DNA of 58,339 nucleotides, from contig JADZEM010000102.1 in assembly GCA_020850535.1 (NCBI GenBank), positions 1-58,339 of the forward strand. The letters are read 5' to 3'. Shown here piece after piece: positions 1 to 7,436 of this stretch (the first letter of the stretch is position 1; the number at the start of each line of letters is the position of its first letter). Below the pieces are notes generated by a model. The model saw nothing but the letters and a program-made list of their open reading frames with translations. It did no database searches and was not told where the DNA came from. The stretch is from Chloroflexota bacterium. GTDB lineage: Bacteria; Chloroflexota; UBA6077; JACCZL01. The position numbers and the translations under genes are program-made.

Positions 1-103
1 TCACCCCCCGACCCCCTCTCCCTGTGCGCGGGAGAGGGGGAGACACACGAGACAGTGATTTCTCCCCCTCTCCCGCGCACAGGGAGAGGGGGTCGGGGGG
101 TGA
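1..103. repeat. Perfect 43-bp inverted repeat
   Basis: Positions 1-43 and 61-103 are exact reverse complements separated by a 17-nt loop (44-60). The arms are built from C-rich and G-rich runs around a CCTGTGCGCGGG core. It looks like a dispersed intergenic repeat of the kind common in GC-rich genomes, but here it lies in the reading frame that leads into cobH/cbiC, with no stop codon. The left arm touches the window edge, so the element may extend further. Confidence 0.9.
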
Positions 104-809
104 GGGCCTTCCCGGGGGTGAGGGCCTCCCCACCCCCGGGGGTGAGAGCCTCCCCGGCCCGCTGCTCCGCGCCTACGGGCTGCCGCCAGACGAGATCGAG
201 CGGCTGAGCCGGCAGCGGATCGACACGCAGGTGGGCGCGCGCCTGCCCGCCCAGCAGCCGGAGCGCGGACTCGTGGCGCGCCTCGTCTACGCGGCCGGCG
301 ACCCGGCGCTGGCCGATCTGGTGCGCCTCACCGGCGACCCGATCCAGGCATCGCTTGATGCGCTGCGCGACGGCGCGCCGCTGATCGTGGACGTGGGCAT
401 GGTGGCGGCCGGCATCTCGAAGCCGTTGCTGGCAACGCCTGGCTGCGAGCTGATCGTGGCCCTCCACGCCGCCGGCGCGGAATCGCTGGCCCGGTCGCAC
501 GGGATCACGCGGTCGGCGGGCGGCATCCTGGCGCTGGCCGACCGACTCGACGGCGCGGTCGTGGTCATCGGCAATGCCCCGACCGCCCTCCTGGCGCTCC
601 TCGACCTCGTCAACGCCGGCAGCGTCACTCCGGCCGCGATCGTCGGGCTGCCGGTCGGCTTCGTGGCCGCTGAGGAGTCGAAAGCCGCGCTGCTCCAGGC
701 GTGCGTCCCCAGCGTCACGATTGCAGGGACGCGCGGCGGCTCCGGACTCGCAGCCGCCGCCGCCAACTACCTGCTGCGCCTCGCCTCCGAAGCGTCACCC
801 TCGACGTGA
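24..809 (+). CDS. cobH: Precorrin-8X methylmutase (CobH/CbiC), 5' end uncertain
   Basis: Moves the C11 methyl group to C12 in precorrin-8X, giving hydrogenobyrinic (or cobyrinic) acid in the corrin pathway. The family signature is clear: a PxxIExxS stretch at the start of the conserved domain, PLIVDVGMVAAGI, GNAPTALLAL and GLPVGFV followed by ESK, ending in an RGGSG segment. The conserved domain begins near position 175. Everything before it is repeat-encoded low-complexity Gly/Glu/Pro sequence. The first in-frame start seen is GTG at 24, but the frame stays open to the window edge, so the true start may be upstream or may be a CTG near 162. The 3' end overlaps cobK, which is on the opposite strand, by 43 bp. 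Confidence 0.88.
   Translation: MRGRGGDTRDSDFSPSPAHRERGSGGEGLPGGEGLPTPGGESLPGPLLRAYGLPPDEIERLSRQRIDTQVGARLPAQQPERGLVARLVYAAGDPALADLVRLTGDPIQASLDALRDGAPLIVDVGMVAAGISKPLLATPGCELIVALHAAGAESLARSHGITRSAGGILALADRLDGAVVVIGNAPTALLALLDLVNAGSVTPAAIVGLPVGFVAAEESKAALLQACVPSVTIAGTRGGSGLAAAAANYLLRLASEASPST
96..155 (+). repeat. Three copies of an 18-bp GC-rich direct repeat
   Basis: GGGGGTGAGGGCCTYCCC occurs at 96-113 and 114-131. A third copy with one substitution lies at 138-155. In the cobH frame the repeats encode Gly-Gly-Glu-Gly-Leu-Pro units. They overlap the end of the adjoining inverted repeat, which suggests local slippage or expansion at the edge of that element. Confidence 0.8.
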
Positions 810-1567
810 CCGCGCCGCTGAAGCACCCGCCCGACCCAGGCCACGGCCTCATCGACGCTGCTGACGGTCTCGCCCTGCGCCCGAATCGGACGCGCGACCA
901 TCACCACGGGGATCCCGCGCTCGCGGGCAGCGATCAGCTTGGCGTCGGTCGGCCCGCCGCTGTTCTTCGTCACCACGAGATCGATGCGATGCGTTGCGAG
1001 GAGCGACCGTTCGTCGGCCAGCCTGAACGGTCCGCGCGCCAGCAGCAGCTCATGCGCACGGGGGATCGGGCCGTCGGGCGGCTCGATGCAGCGGATCAGG
1101 AACCACAGGTCGGCCACCGACGCGAACGCTCCGACGCCCTGGCGTCCGATGGCCAGCAGCACGCGCCGCCCGTGCTCGGCCGTCAGGCAGGCCGCCTCGG
1201 CCAGCGACTCGGCGTGCAGCCAGCGGTCGCCGGGTTGCGCCTGCCAGGGCGGGCGATCCAGGCGGAGCAGCAGCAGGCCCAACGTGGCGCAGGCAGCCAC
1301 TGCCGACGCACCGATCTGCGCTGCGAACGGGTGCGAGGCATCCACGACGGCGACGATCTGCTCCGCCTGGAGCCAGTCAGTCAGTCCGGCCGCCCCGCCG
1401 AAGCCGCCGCTCCACGACTGTCCCACAGAGCGTGCGGGCGCGCTCAGGCGGCCGGCCAGCGAGGTGATGACACCGACTCCGCAGGCAGTGAGCCGCTCGG
1501 CCAGCAGGCGGCCCTCACCCGTGCCGCCCAGGATCAGGACGCGCTGAGATGATTGGTCGCCGCTCAC
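767..1567 (-). CDS. cobK: Precorrin-6A reductase (CobK/CbiJ)
   Basis: An NADPH-dependent enzyme that reduces precorrin-6A (or the cobalt form) to the 6B state. The 266-residue protein starts with the nucleotide-binding segment VLILGGTGEGR (about residues 10-20). It also has the family motifs DASHPFA, a central AIGRQGVGAF and a late VVTKNSGG. These fit CobK/CbiJ in order and length. The start is GTG at 1567, and its first bases overlap the TGA of cobF (GTGA), so the two are probably translationally coupled. The sequence does not say whether the substrate carries cobalt. Confidence 0.92.
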   Translation of the reverse strand: MSGDQSSQRVLILGGTGEGRLLAERLTACGVGVITSLAGRLSAPARSVGQSWSGGFGGAAGLTDWLQAEQIVAVVDASHPFAAQIGASAVAACATLGLLLLRLDRPPWQAQPGDRWLHAESLAEAACLTAEHGRRVLLAIGRQGVGAFASVADLWFLIRCIEPPDGPIPRAHELLLARGPFRLADERSLLATHRIDLVVTKNSGGPTDAKLIAARERGIPVVMVARPIRAQGETVSSVDEAVAWVGRVLQRRGHVEGDASEARRSR

Positions 1568-2331
1568 TCGCCGGACCGTCGCAGCAGGTAGGTGTCCATG
1601 ATCCAGCCCTGCGCGGCTCGGGCCTCCGCGCGGACCCGTTCGATGGTCGCCGCCACCTCGCGCAGCGGTCCACGCACCAGGATCTCGTCCGGCGTGCCGA
1701 CGTAGGCGCCCCAGACGATCTCCAGGTCGGGGTGCGACTCGGCAAGGGTCTGGAACGCGCAGCCGCCGTCCAGCATCACGACCACGTTCTCGGCCTCGGC
1801 GGGCAAGCCTGCCCGCAGCCGCCGTCCGGTCGTGAGCTGGATCGCCTCACCCACGCGGTTGAGGGTGACGCCATGCCGGGCCGCCAACGCCTGGACGCTG
1901 CTGATGCCGGGAACGATCGTCACGTCGAACTGGAGCGCACCGCGCGCCTGAACGTCCTCGACAATCGCCAGGGTGCTGTCGTAGAGGGACGGATCGCCCC
2001 AGACCAGGATGCTGCCGCACTGCCCATCGGCGAGGTGCGCCGCCATCGCCCCTTCGTACCGAACGGCCCGCTCGTGTCGCCAGGCGTCCACGGCCGACCG
2101 GTACGCTTCCGCCGTGCGATCCCGGGCTGGCTCCTCGATCTCGACCACCCGGTAGCCGCCGGCCGGACCGTAGCGCAGCAGCAGCTCGTGGCGCAGGCTG
2201 ACCAGCCCGGCCTTCTCCGCGCCCTTGTCAACCACGAAGAAGACGTCGGTCTGCTGGATCGCCTTGATCGCCTGCACGGTGATGTAGTCCGGGTCGCCCG
2301 CGCCGATCCCGATGACCAGGAGTCTCCTCAT
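1564..2331 (-). CDS. cobF: Precorrin-6A synthase, deacetylating (CobF)
   Basis: An SAM-dependent methyltransferase that methylates C1 of precorrin-5 and releases the acetyl side chain as acetate, a step specific to the aerobic cobalamin route. The protein is 255 residues, the usual CobF length. It carries VIGIGAGDPDYITVQAI at the N terminus, LVWGDPSLYDST, VPGISSVQALAARH, VVMLDGG, and ends in GWIMDTYLLRR, a strongly diagnostic CobF tail. The ATG at 2331 has an AAGGGG ribosome site upstream; a longer open frame upstream is antisense to cobL and not credible. Its presence beside a full cbiG is discussed as a finding. Confidence 0.94.
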   Translation of the reverse strand: MRRLLVIGIGAGDPDYITVQAIKAIQQTDVFFVVDKGAEKAGLVSLRHELLLRYGPAGGYRVVEIEEPARDRTAEAYRSAVDAWRHERAVRYEGAMAAHLADGQCGSILVWGDPSLYDSTLAIVEDVQARGALQFDVTIVPGISSVQALAARHGVTLNRVGEAIQLTTGRRLRAGLPAEAENVVVMLDGGCAFQTLAESHPDLEIVWGAYVGTPDEILVRGPLREVAATIERVRAEARAAQGWIMDTYLLRRSGE

Positions 2332-2443
2332 GCTCGCAACCCCTTCAGCCCCACCAGGCGATCCTTGCGGCATGCGCTTCACCCTCGTCGGGGACGCATC
2401 GCGCCTGGGCCGTATTATTCCGCCCAGAAGGGGTGAACGAGAA
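2332..2443. promoter_or_regulatory. Divergent promoter region between cobF and cobL
   Basis: This 112-bp gap separates the minus-strand cobF-cobK pair from the plus-strand cobL operon. A TATTAT hexamer at 2413-2418 is a plausible -10 box for cobL, without a clear -35 partner. I saw no B12-box-like sequence, and the space is too short for a typical cobalamin riboswitch plus promoter. Confidence 0.35.
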
Positions 2444-3697
2444 ATGAGCGTGACAGACGCTGCCTCGGCAATGCAGCGCATCCTTGTCGTCGGCATCGGG
2501 GACGACGGCCCTGACAGCGTGCCCGGGCCGGTGCGGGCGCGCATCCGGACGGCAGACATCCTGGCGGGCGGGAACCGCCACCTGAGCCTCTTCCCAGACG
2601 CTGGCAAGGAACGCCTCCCGGTTACCGCCGATCTCGACGGACTCGTGGCGCAGCTTGGCGCGGCATCAGGGTCGCGCTCGGTCGTCGTGCTGGCCTCGGG
2701 CGATCCGTGCTTCTTCGGCATCGGGCCACTGCTGGCGGAGCGTCTCGGCCGCGAGCGCGTCGAGATCGTCCCGAACGTCTCGTCGGTGGCGCTGGCGTTC
2801 GCGCGCCTCGGCGTCTCCTGGCAGGATGCCCGCGTGGTCTCGGCGCACGGGCGACCGCTGTCACAGGCGATCAAGGCAGCCACCGGCGCGGAGAAGCTGG
2901 CCGTCCTGACCGACGACACGAACACCCCGGCGGCCGTCGCGACGGCGCTCCTGGCGGCTGGCGCGCAGGACGGCCCGGCCTACGTGTTCGAACACCTGGG
3001 CGGCCCGGCCGAGGCCGAGACGCCGACGACGCTCAACGGCCTGAAGGGTTCAACCTTCGCCGATCTCAACGTGCTGGTGGTCCCGACGCTGACCTGGGAG
3101 AAGCGGCCCGAGCCAGCCGGGGCGGCGGTCCAGTTCGGCCTGTCGGAACTGGTGTACGCACACAGCGGCGGCATGATCACCAAGCCGGAGATTCGCGCGG
3201 TGGCCCTGAGCAAGCTGCGGCTGCCGCCCGGCGGCGTGCTCTGGGACGTCGGGGCGGCCTCCGGGTCGCTGGCTATCGAGGCGGTGGGGCTGGCGCCACG
3301 GGTTACCGCCTACGCCATCGAGCGCTCGCAGATCGAGTTGAAGCACCTCTGGCGGAACGTCGCCACGCGCCCCAACGGCAACCGCGTGCGCGTTATCACC
3401 GGCGACGCGCCCGACGTCTTCGCCGACCTTCCCGATCCAGACTCGGTCTTCGTGGGTGGGAGCGGCGGACGGTTGACCGACATTCTGGCCGAAGCCTCGG
3501 CCCGGCTCCGGCCGCATGGCCGCATCGTCTGCAACTTCGCCACCGTCCAGAACCTGGCGGAATCGTTGCGCTGGGGCGAGTTTCGCGGTCTGCAGGCCGA
3601 GGTGGTGCAGGTGGCGATCTCGCGCAGCACGGACATCGTCGGGATGACGCGGCTCCAGGGCGAGAACCCCGTCTGGGTGGTCACTTTCAGGTCATGA
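2444..3697 (+). CDS. cobL: Precorrin-6B C5,15-methyltransferase/decarboxylase (CobL; CbiE-CbiT fusion)
   Basis: Methylates C5 and C15 of precorrin-6B and decarboxylates the C12 acetate chain. Residues 1 to about 200 form the CbiE-type tetrapyrrole methylase (VVGIGDDGPDS, ASGDPCFFGIG, VPNVSSVALAFARLG). From about residue 232 the CbiT-type Rossmann methyltransferase follows (ITKPEIRAVALSKL, WDVGAASGSLAIEA, VFVGGSGG). The 417-residue length matches the fused CobL. The start is ATG 2444 after an AAGGGGTG ribosome site. The stop overlaps the cobI start (ATGA), which points to one coupled transcript through at least 7160. Confidence 0.94.
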   Translation: MSVTDAASAMQRILVVGIGDDGPDSVPGPVRARIRTADILAGGNRHLSLFPDAGKERLPVTADLDGLVAQLGAASGSRSVVVLASGDPCFFGIGPLLAERLGRERVEIVPNVSSVALAFARLGVSWQDARVVSAHGRPLSQAIKAATGAEKLAVLTDDTNTPAAVATALLAAGAQDGPAYVFEHLGGPAEAETPTTLNGLKGSTFADLNVLVVPTLTWEKRPEPAGAAVQFGLSELVYAHSGGMITKPEIRAVALSKLRLPPGGVLWDVGAASGSLAIEAVGLAPRVTAYAIERSQIELKHLWRNVATRPNGNRVRVITGDAPDVFADLPDPDSVFVGGSGGRLTDILAEASARLRPHGRIVCNFATVQNLAESLRWGEFRGLQAEVVQVAISRSTDIVGMTRLQGENPVWVVTFRS

Positions 3698-4452
3698 CCG
3701 ACCGCAACCCGCGGCCGGCCGTCGCCTGCCCGACGCTGATCGGCGTCGGCGTCGGGCCGGGCGATCCGGAGCTGCTGACGTTGAAGGCCGTCCGGGCCAT
3801 TCGCGAGGCGGACGTCGTCTTCGCACCCGTCCGCCACGCCGGCGACCGCAGCATGGCGCTCCAGATCGTCGCGGACCACCTGGACCCGGCCCGGCAGGAG
3901 ATCGTCACGGTGCCGTTTCCGCGCACGGACCGTGGCGAATCGTGGAGAACGGCCAGCGCGTCAATGCTCTCCAGGCTCGGCGGTCGTCGTGGCGTGTTCC
4001 TGACGGAAGGCGATCCGCTCCTGTTCGGCAGCTTCGGCGACGTGCTGGCAGCGCTCGGCCCGGCCTCGGCGTCCGTCGGCGTGGCAGCGATCCCCGGCAT
4101 CTCGTCGGTCACCGCTGCTGCCGCGGCCTCATTGCTCCCCCTGACCGACCACGATCAGCGGCTGGCCATCGTGCCGGCCACGGCAGGTGTGTCCGAGATC
4201 GAGGCCGCCATTCGCCAGTACGATTGCGTCGTGCTGCTCAAGGTTGGCAGACTCCTCGGCAGCCTCCTCGATCTGCTCGCCGCACATGGTCGGCTGGACT
4301 CCACCGTCTACATCCGACGCTGCGGCTGGCCCGACCAGGAGATCGTTCACGACGTGCGACGCTTGCGGGCGTCGCCACCCCGAGACTACTTCGCGCTGCT
4401 GATCGTTCACCGGCCGCGCCACGCTGAGGAGTACGATGGGAACGTTTCGTGA
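3694..4452 (+). CDS. cobI: Precorrin-2 C20-methyltransferase (CobI/CbiL)
   Basis: Adds the SAM methyl group at C20 of precorrin-2 or cobalt-factor II. The 252-residue protein has the tetrapyrrole methylase motifs GVGVGPGDPELLTLKAV, FLTEGDPLLFGSF and IPGISSVTAAAA, followed by LPLTDHDQRLAIVPAT, which is characteristic of CobI/CbiL. It starts at ATG 3694 inside the cobL stop codon and overlaps cobM by 17 bp. Given an early cobalt chelatase (cbiX at 53247-54134), it may act on the cobalt-containing substrate; sequence alone cannot decide. Confidence 0.92.
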   Translation: MTDRNPRPAVACPTLIGVGVGPGDPELLTLKAVRAIREADVVFAPVRHAGDRSMALQIVADHLDPARQEIVTVPFPRTDRGESWRTASASMLSRLGGRRGVFLTEGDPLLFGSFGDVLAALGPASASVGVAAIPGISSVTAAAAASLLPLTDHDQRLAIVPATAGVSEIEAAIRQYDCVVLLKVGRLLGSLLDLLAAHGRLDSTVYIRRCGWPDQEIVHDVRRLRASPPRDYFALLIVHRPRHAEEYDGNVS

Positions 4453-5290
4453 GGCGCGCGGCGGCATGGTGGTGTTCGTGGGGGCCGGCCCCGGCGACCC
4501 CGACCTGCTCACGATCCGTGCGCGTGACGTCATCGCCGCCGCCGATCTGGTGATCTGGGCCGATTCGCTGGTGCATCCGGGGGTGGCCGCCCTGGCCCGC
4601 CCCGATGCCGAGGTGATCGGCAGCGCCACCATGACGCTGGAGACGATCTCCGAGCGGATGATCGCGGCGGCCCGGGCTGGCAAGCTCGTGGCTCGCGTCC
4701 AGAGCGGCGACCCGGCCATCTACGGCGCGATGCACGAGCAGATGGTGTTGCTCGATGCCGCCGAGATTCCGTACGCCGTGGTGCCGGGCGTCAGCGCCGT
4801 CTTCGCCGGAGCCGCCGCGCTGAACGCTGAGCTGACCGTCCCGGACGTGGCCCAGACGGTCATCCTGACCCGACTCCCCTCGCGCACGACGATCCCCGAG
4901 CAGGAGCGGCTGCGGGCGATGGCTGCCCACGGCGGCACGATCTGCCTGTTCCTGAGCATCACCGTCATCGAGCGGGTGGTGACCGAATTGATGGAGGGCG
5001 GCTACCTGGCCGACACGCCGGCCGCCGTGCTGCACCGCGTGACCTGGGAAGACGAGACGATCATCCGAGGGACGCTGGCCGACATCGCGGCCTCGGCGCG
5101 AGACGCCGGCCTGAAGCGGCAGGCCCTGATCCTGGTCGGGCGGGCCATCGATCCCCAGTTGACTCGGGTGGCCTCGTCGCACCGCTCGAACCTGTACAGT
5201 CCCGAATGGAGCCACGTCTTCCGACTGGCTGAGGGGCGTGGGCAGACGGACACGTCTGCCACGGGGGTTGCCGAGCGTGAACGGTCGTAG
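4436..5290 (+). CDS. cobM: Precorrin-4 C11-methyltransferase (CobM/CbiF)
   Basis: Methylates C11 of (cobalt-)precorrin-4. The 284-residue protein shows VVFVGAGPGDPDLLTIRA, IWADSLVHP, the SAM-site region VQSGDPAIYGAMHEQ, VPGVSAVFAGAAALN and ILTRLPSRTTIPE, all in family order. The C-terminal 25 residues are not part of the fold and overlap the next gene. The ATG at 4436 lies inside the end of cobI, so coupling is likely. Cobalt state is unknown, as for the other methylases here. Confidence 0.93.
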   Translation: MGTFREARGGMVVFVGAGPGDPDLLTIRARDVIAAADLVIWADSLVHPGVAALARPDAEVIGSATMTLETISERMIAAARAGKLVARVQSGDPAIYGAMHEQMVLLDAAEIPYAVVPGVSAVFAGAAALNAELTVPDVAQTVILTRLPSRTTIPEQERLRAMAAHGGTICLFLSITVIERVVTELMEGGYLADTPAAVLHRVTWEDETIIRGTLADIAASARDAGLKRQALILVGRAIDPQLTRVASSHRSNLYSPEWSHVFRLAEGRGQTDTSATGVAERERS

Positions 5291-7160
5291 GCGGCGCTCG
5301 GGCGTCGCGGTTGTCGCGGTCACCCGCCAGGGCACGCGGCTGGGCGCGCAGATCGTGGCGACGCTGCGCTCAAGCCTCGACGAAGACAGCGACGTGGAGA
5401 TTGCGCTCCACATCAAGAGCCAGTGGGCGGGTGATGCGCCTGAGGATGCCGTGCCCTTCGACGGCTCGCTCGGGCCGCTGCTGGCGGACCTGTTCCCACA
5501 GGTCGAGACGCTGATCTCGGTGCTGGCCGTTGGCGCGACCGTTCGGCTGGTCGCACCGCTGCTCGGCAAGAAGCGCGACGACCCCGGCGTCATCTGCGTG
5601 GACGACGCAGGGCAGTTCGTGATCCCGGTCCTCGGCGGCCACCAGACCGACGCCAACGGGCTGGCCCAGGAGATCGCGGACGCCATCGGCGCGACGGCGG
5701 TGGTGACCACGGCCAGCGACGCCATCGGCCTGCCCAATCTGGACCGGCTCGGGTCGGTCCAGCAGTGGCGGATGGACGCCCTGCCCGAGACCGTCAAGCA
5801 GGTGAGCGCCGCCGCCCTGGCCGGCCAGCTTCCGACCGTCTACTTCCCGCGCGAGTTCCAGGGGCCGCACGCCGAGCTGCCGGAGGCGTGGCCGCGCGCC
5901 GACTCCCTGGCCGCCCTGCGCGGCGTGAGCGGGCCGCGCATCGCCATCACCGACCGCGTCCTGCCCGACGATCTTGTCTCGGATGGCGGGCCGCTGCTGG
6001 TCTACCGGCCGCGCACCCTGGTACTGGGGATCGGGTGCAGCACGGATGCCACGCCAGACGATGTCGAGTCGCTCGCACGTCGAACGCTCAGCGCGGCGGG
6101 ATTGGCCTGGGGCAGCGTGCACACGGTCGCGACCATCGACCGACGGCTCGATCACCCGGCCCTCGTGCGGCTGGTCTGGCAGGCTGACGCAGCCTACTTT
6201 CCCGTCTTCACCCCCGAACAGCTTGCCGCCGTGCCAGATGTGCCGACGCCCTCGGCGGAGGTCGAACGGCACGTCGGCACGCCCGGCGTTGCCGAGCCGG
6301 CCGCGATCCTTGCCAGCCAGGGCGGCGTGCTGCTGGTGCCGAAGCAGAAGTCGGCCACGGCGACGGTCGCCGTCGCGCGGCGCGGCAGCATCGCGCTGGA
6401 GCCAGGAGCGCTCTGGCTGGTCGGGATCGGGCCGGGGCCGCTCGACCTGATCGCACCCCGTGCGAGCCGCGCCATCCGCTCGGCCGACATCGTGATCGGC
6501 TATCGTGGCTACCTTGAGCTGCTTTCGGAGATCGTGAGCGAATCCCGCATGCGTCCCTACGACCTGGGCCAGGAGCACGAGCGGGCCGCCGCGGCGATCC
6601 GGCTGGCGCAGCAGGGGCGGCAGGTGGCCGTGGTGTCGAGTGGCGACATCGGCGTCTACGGCATGGCCGGTCTGGTCTTCGAGCTGCTGCACGAGCAGCC
6701 GCCATCTCCTGCCGGCGAGGATATCAGCGTCGAGGTGATCCCAGGCATCACGGCGGCCTCGTCCGCCAATGCGTTGCTCGGCGCGCCGTTGATGCTCGAC
6801 TTCGCGGCGATCAGCCTCAGCGACCTGCTGGTGCCGTGGGACGGCATCCGCCGGAGGCTTGAAGCCGCTGCACAGGGCGACCTCGTCGTCGTCCTCTACA
6901 ACCCGGCCAGCGCACGGCGTCGCCAGCCGTTCGAGGATGCCGTGGCCATCCTCCGCGAGCACCGCGCACCCGAGACGCCGGTCGGCCTGGTCCGCGATGC
7001 CTACCGTGACGAGGAGAACGTCACTGTCACGACATTGGCCGAGCTGACGGTGGACGACGTGGACATGCGGACCGTCGTGGTCGTCGGCTGCTCGCGCACG
7101 GAACTGCTGGACGGTGTGATGGTCACGCGGCGGGGCTACCTGGAGCGGCCGGGCCGATGA
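5277..7160 (+). CDS. cbiG-cobJ: CbiG-CobJ fusion: cobalt-precorrin-5A hydrolase and precorrin-3B C17-methyltransferase
   Basis: A two-function corrin enzyme of 627 residues. About residues 5-110 form the CbiG N-terminal domain (LISVLAVGATVRLVAPLL, IPVLGGHQTDANGLA). A linker domain follows. Residues about 244-375 form the CbiG C-terminal/CobE domain (LVLGIGCSTDATPDDVE, ending in LVPKQKSATATVAVARR). From about 378 to the end is CobJ/CbiH (LVGIGPGPLDLIAPRA, VSSGDIGVYGMAGLV, VIPGITAASSANALLGAP, YNPASARRRQPFEDA). CbiG opens the delta-lactone and releases acetaldehyde in the anaerobic route; CobJ methylates C17 with ring contraction. I chose GTG 5277, 14 bp inside cobM after a G-rich ribosome site; GTG 5238 is a longer option with less conserved sequence. 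Confidence 0.93.
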   Translation: MNGRRRRSGVAVVAVTRQGTRLGAQIVATLRSSLDEDSDVEIALHIKSQWAGDAPEDAVPFDGSLGPLLADLFPQVETLISVLAVGATVRLVAPLLGKKRDDPGVICVDDAGQFVIPVLGGHQTDANGLAQEIADAIGATAVVTTASDAIGLPNLDRLGSVQQWRMDALPETVKQVSAAALAGQLPTVYFPREFQGPHAELPEAWPRADSLAALRGVSGPRIAITDRVLPDDLVSDGGPLLVYRPRTLVLGIGCSTDATPDDVESLARRTLSAAGLAWGSVHTVATIDRRLDHPALVRLVWQADAAYFPVFTPEQLAAVPDVPTPSAEVERHVGTPGVAEPAAILASQGGVLLVPKQKSATATVAVARRGSIALEPGALWLVGIGPGPLDLIAPRASRAIRSADIVIGYRGYLELLSEIVSESRMRPYDLGQEHERAAAAIRLAQQGRQVAVVSSGDIGVYGMAGLVFELLHEQPPSPAGEDISVEVIPGITAASSANALLGAPLMLDFAAISLSDLLVPWDGIRRRLEAAAQGDLVVVLYNPASARRRQPFEDAVAILREHRAPETPVGLVRDAYRDEENVTVTTLAELTVDDVDMRTVVVVGCSRTELLDGVMVTRRGYLERPGR

Positions 7161-7291
7161 TCCGCGACGACGGCGCCTGGCCCTACCTGACCGTGATCCT
7201 GGTTGCGGTGGTCATCGGCGTCGGGCTGGCGGTGTACGTCGCCGGCTACCGCTCGGAGATCCTGGCGATCCTGACCCAGTCCCCGACCTGA
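7157..7291 (+). CDS. 44-residue single-span membrane peptide at end of corrin operon
   Basis: A short reading frame starts with ATG overlapping the TGA of cbiG-cobJ (ATGA) and ends at TGA 7289-7291. The product has a charged N terminus (MIRDDGAWPY), one hydrophobic span of about 20 residues rich in Val, Ile and Gly, then a short polar tail (YRSEILAILTQSPT). The tight coupling and the transmembrane pattern support real translation. It has no His-rich tail as in the CbtB cobalt transporter subunit, and I recognise no family. Its position suggests a role linked to corrin synthesis or membrane tethering, but that is only context. Confidence 0.6.
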   Translation: MIRDDGAWPYLTVILVAVVIGVGLAVYVAGYRSEILAILTQSPT

Positions 7292-7303
7292 CGCAGCTAC
7301 GCA

Positions 7304-7340
7304 TCCCTGTCATCCTTCGGTGCGCTCAGGATGACAGGGA
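7304..7340. terminator. 13-bp hairpin after the corrin operon
   Basis: TCCCTGTCATCCT at 7304-7316 pairs perfectly with AGGATGACAGGGA at 7328-7340 around an 11-nt loop. It lies 12 bp after the small membrane gene and between convergent genes, so it could end transcription from both sides. There is no run of T after it. The sequence also resembles a dispersed repeat found in many GC-rich genomes. Confidence 0.6.
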
Positions 7341-7436
7341 GACTTGCATTCTTTGCACAGGGATCGCACATGCCTGAAGACATAGCCAGGCCGCGCTGGC
7401 TCTCACGCCGAGGCAGGTCGGGGAGCACTCCAATGT

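Noticed and set aside
2312-2443. Cobalamin riboswitch upstream of cobL/cobF
   Set aside because: The gap is only 112 bp and I found no B12-box-like sequence or matching fold.
1564-2925. 453-residue version of cobF
   Set aside because: The extra N-terminal part is antisense to cobL, and the conserved CobF N terminus begins at ATG 2331.
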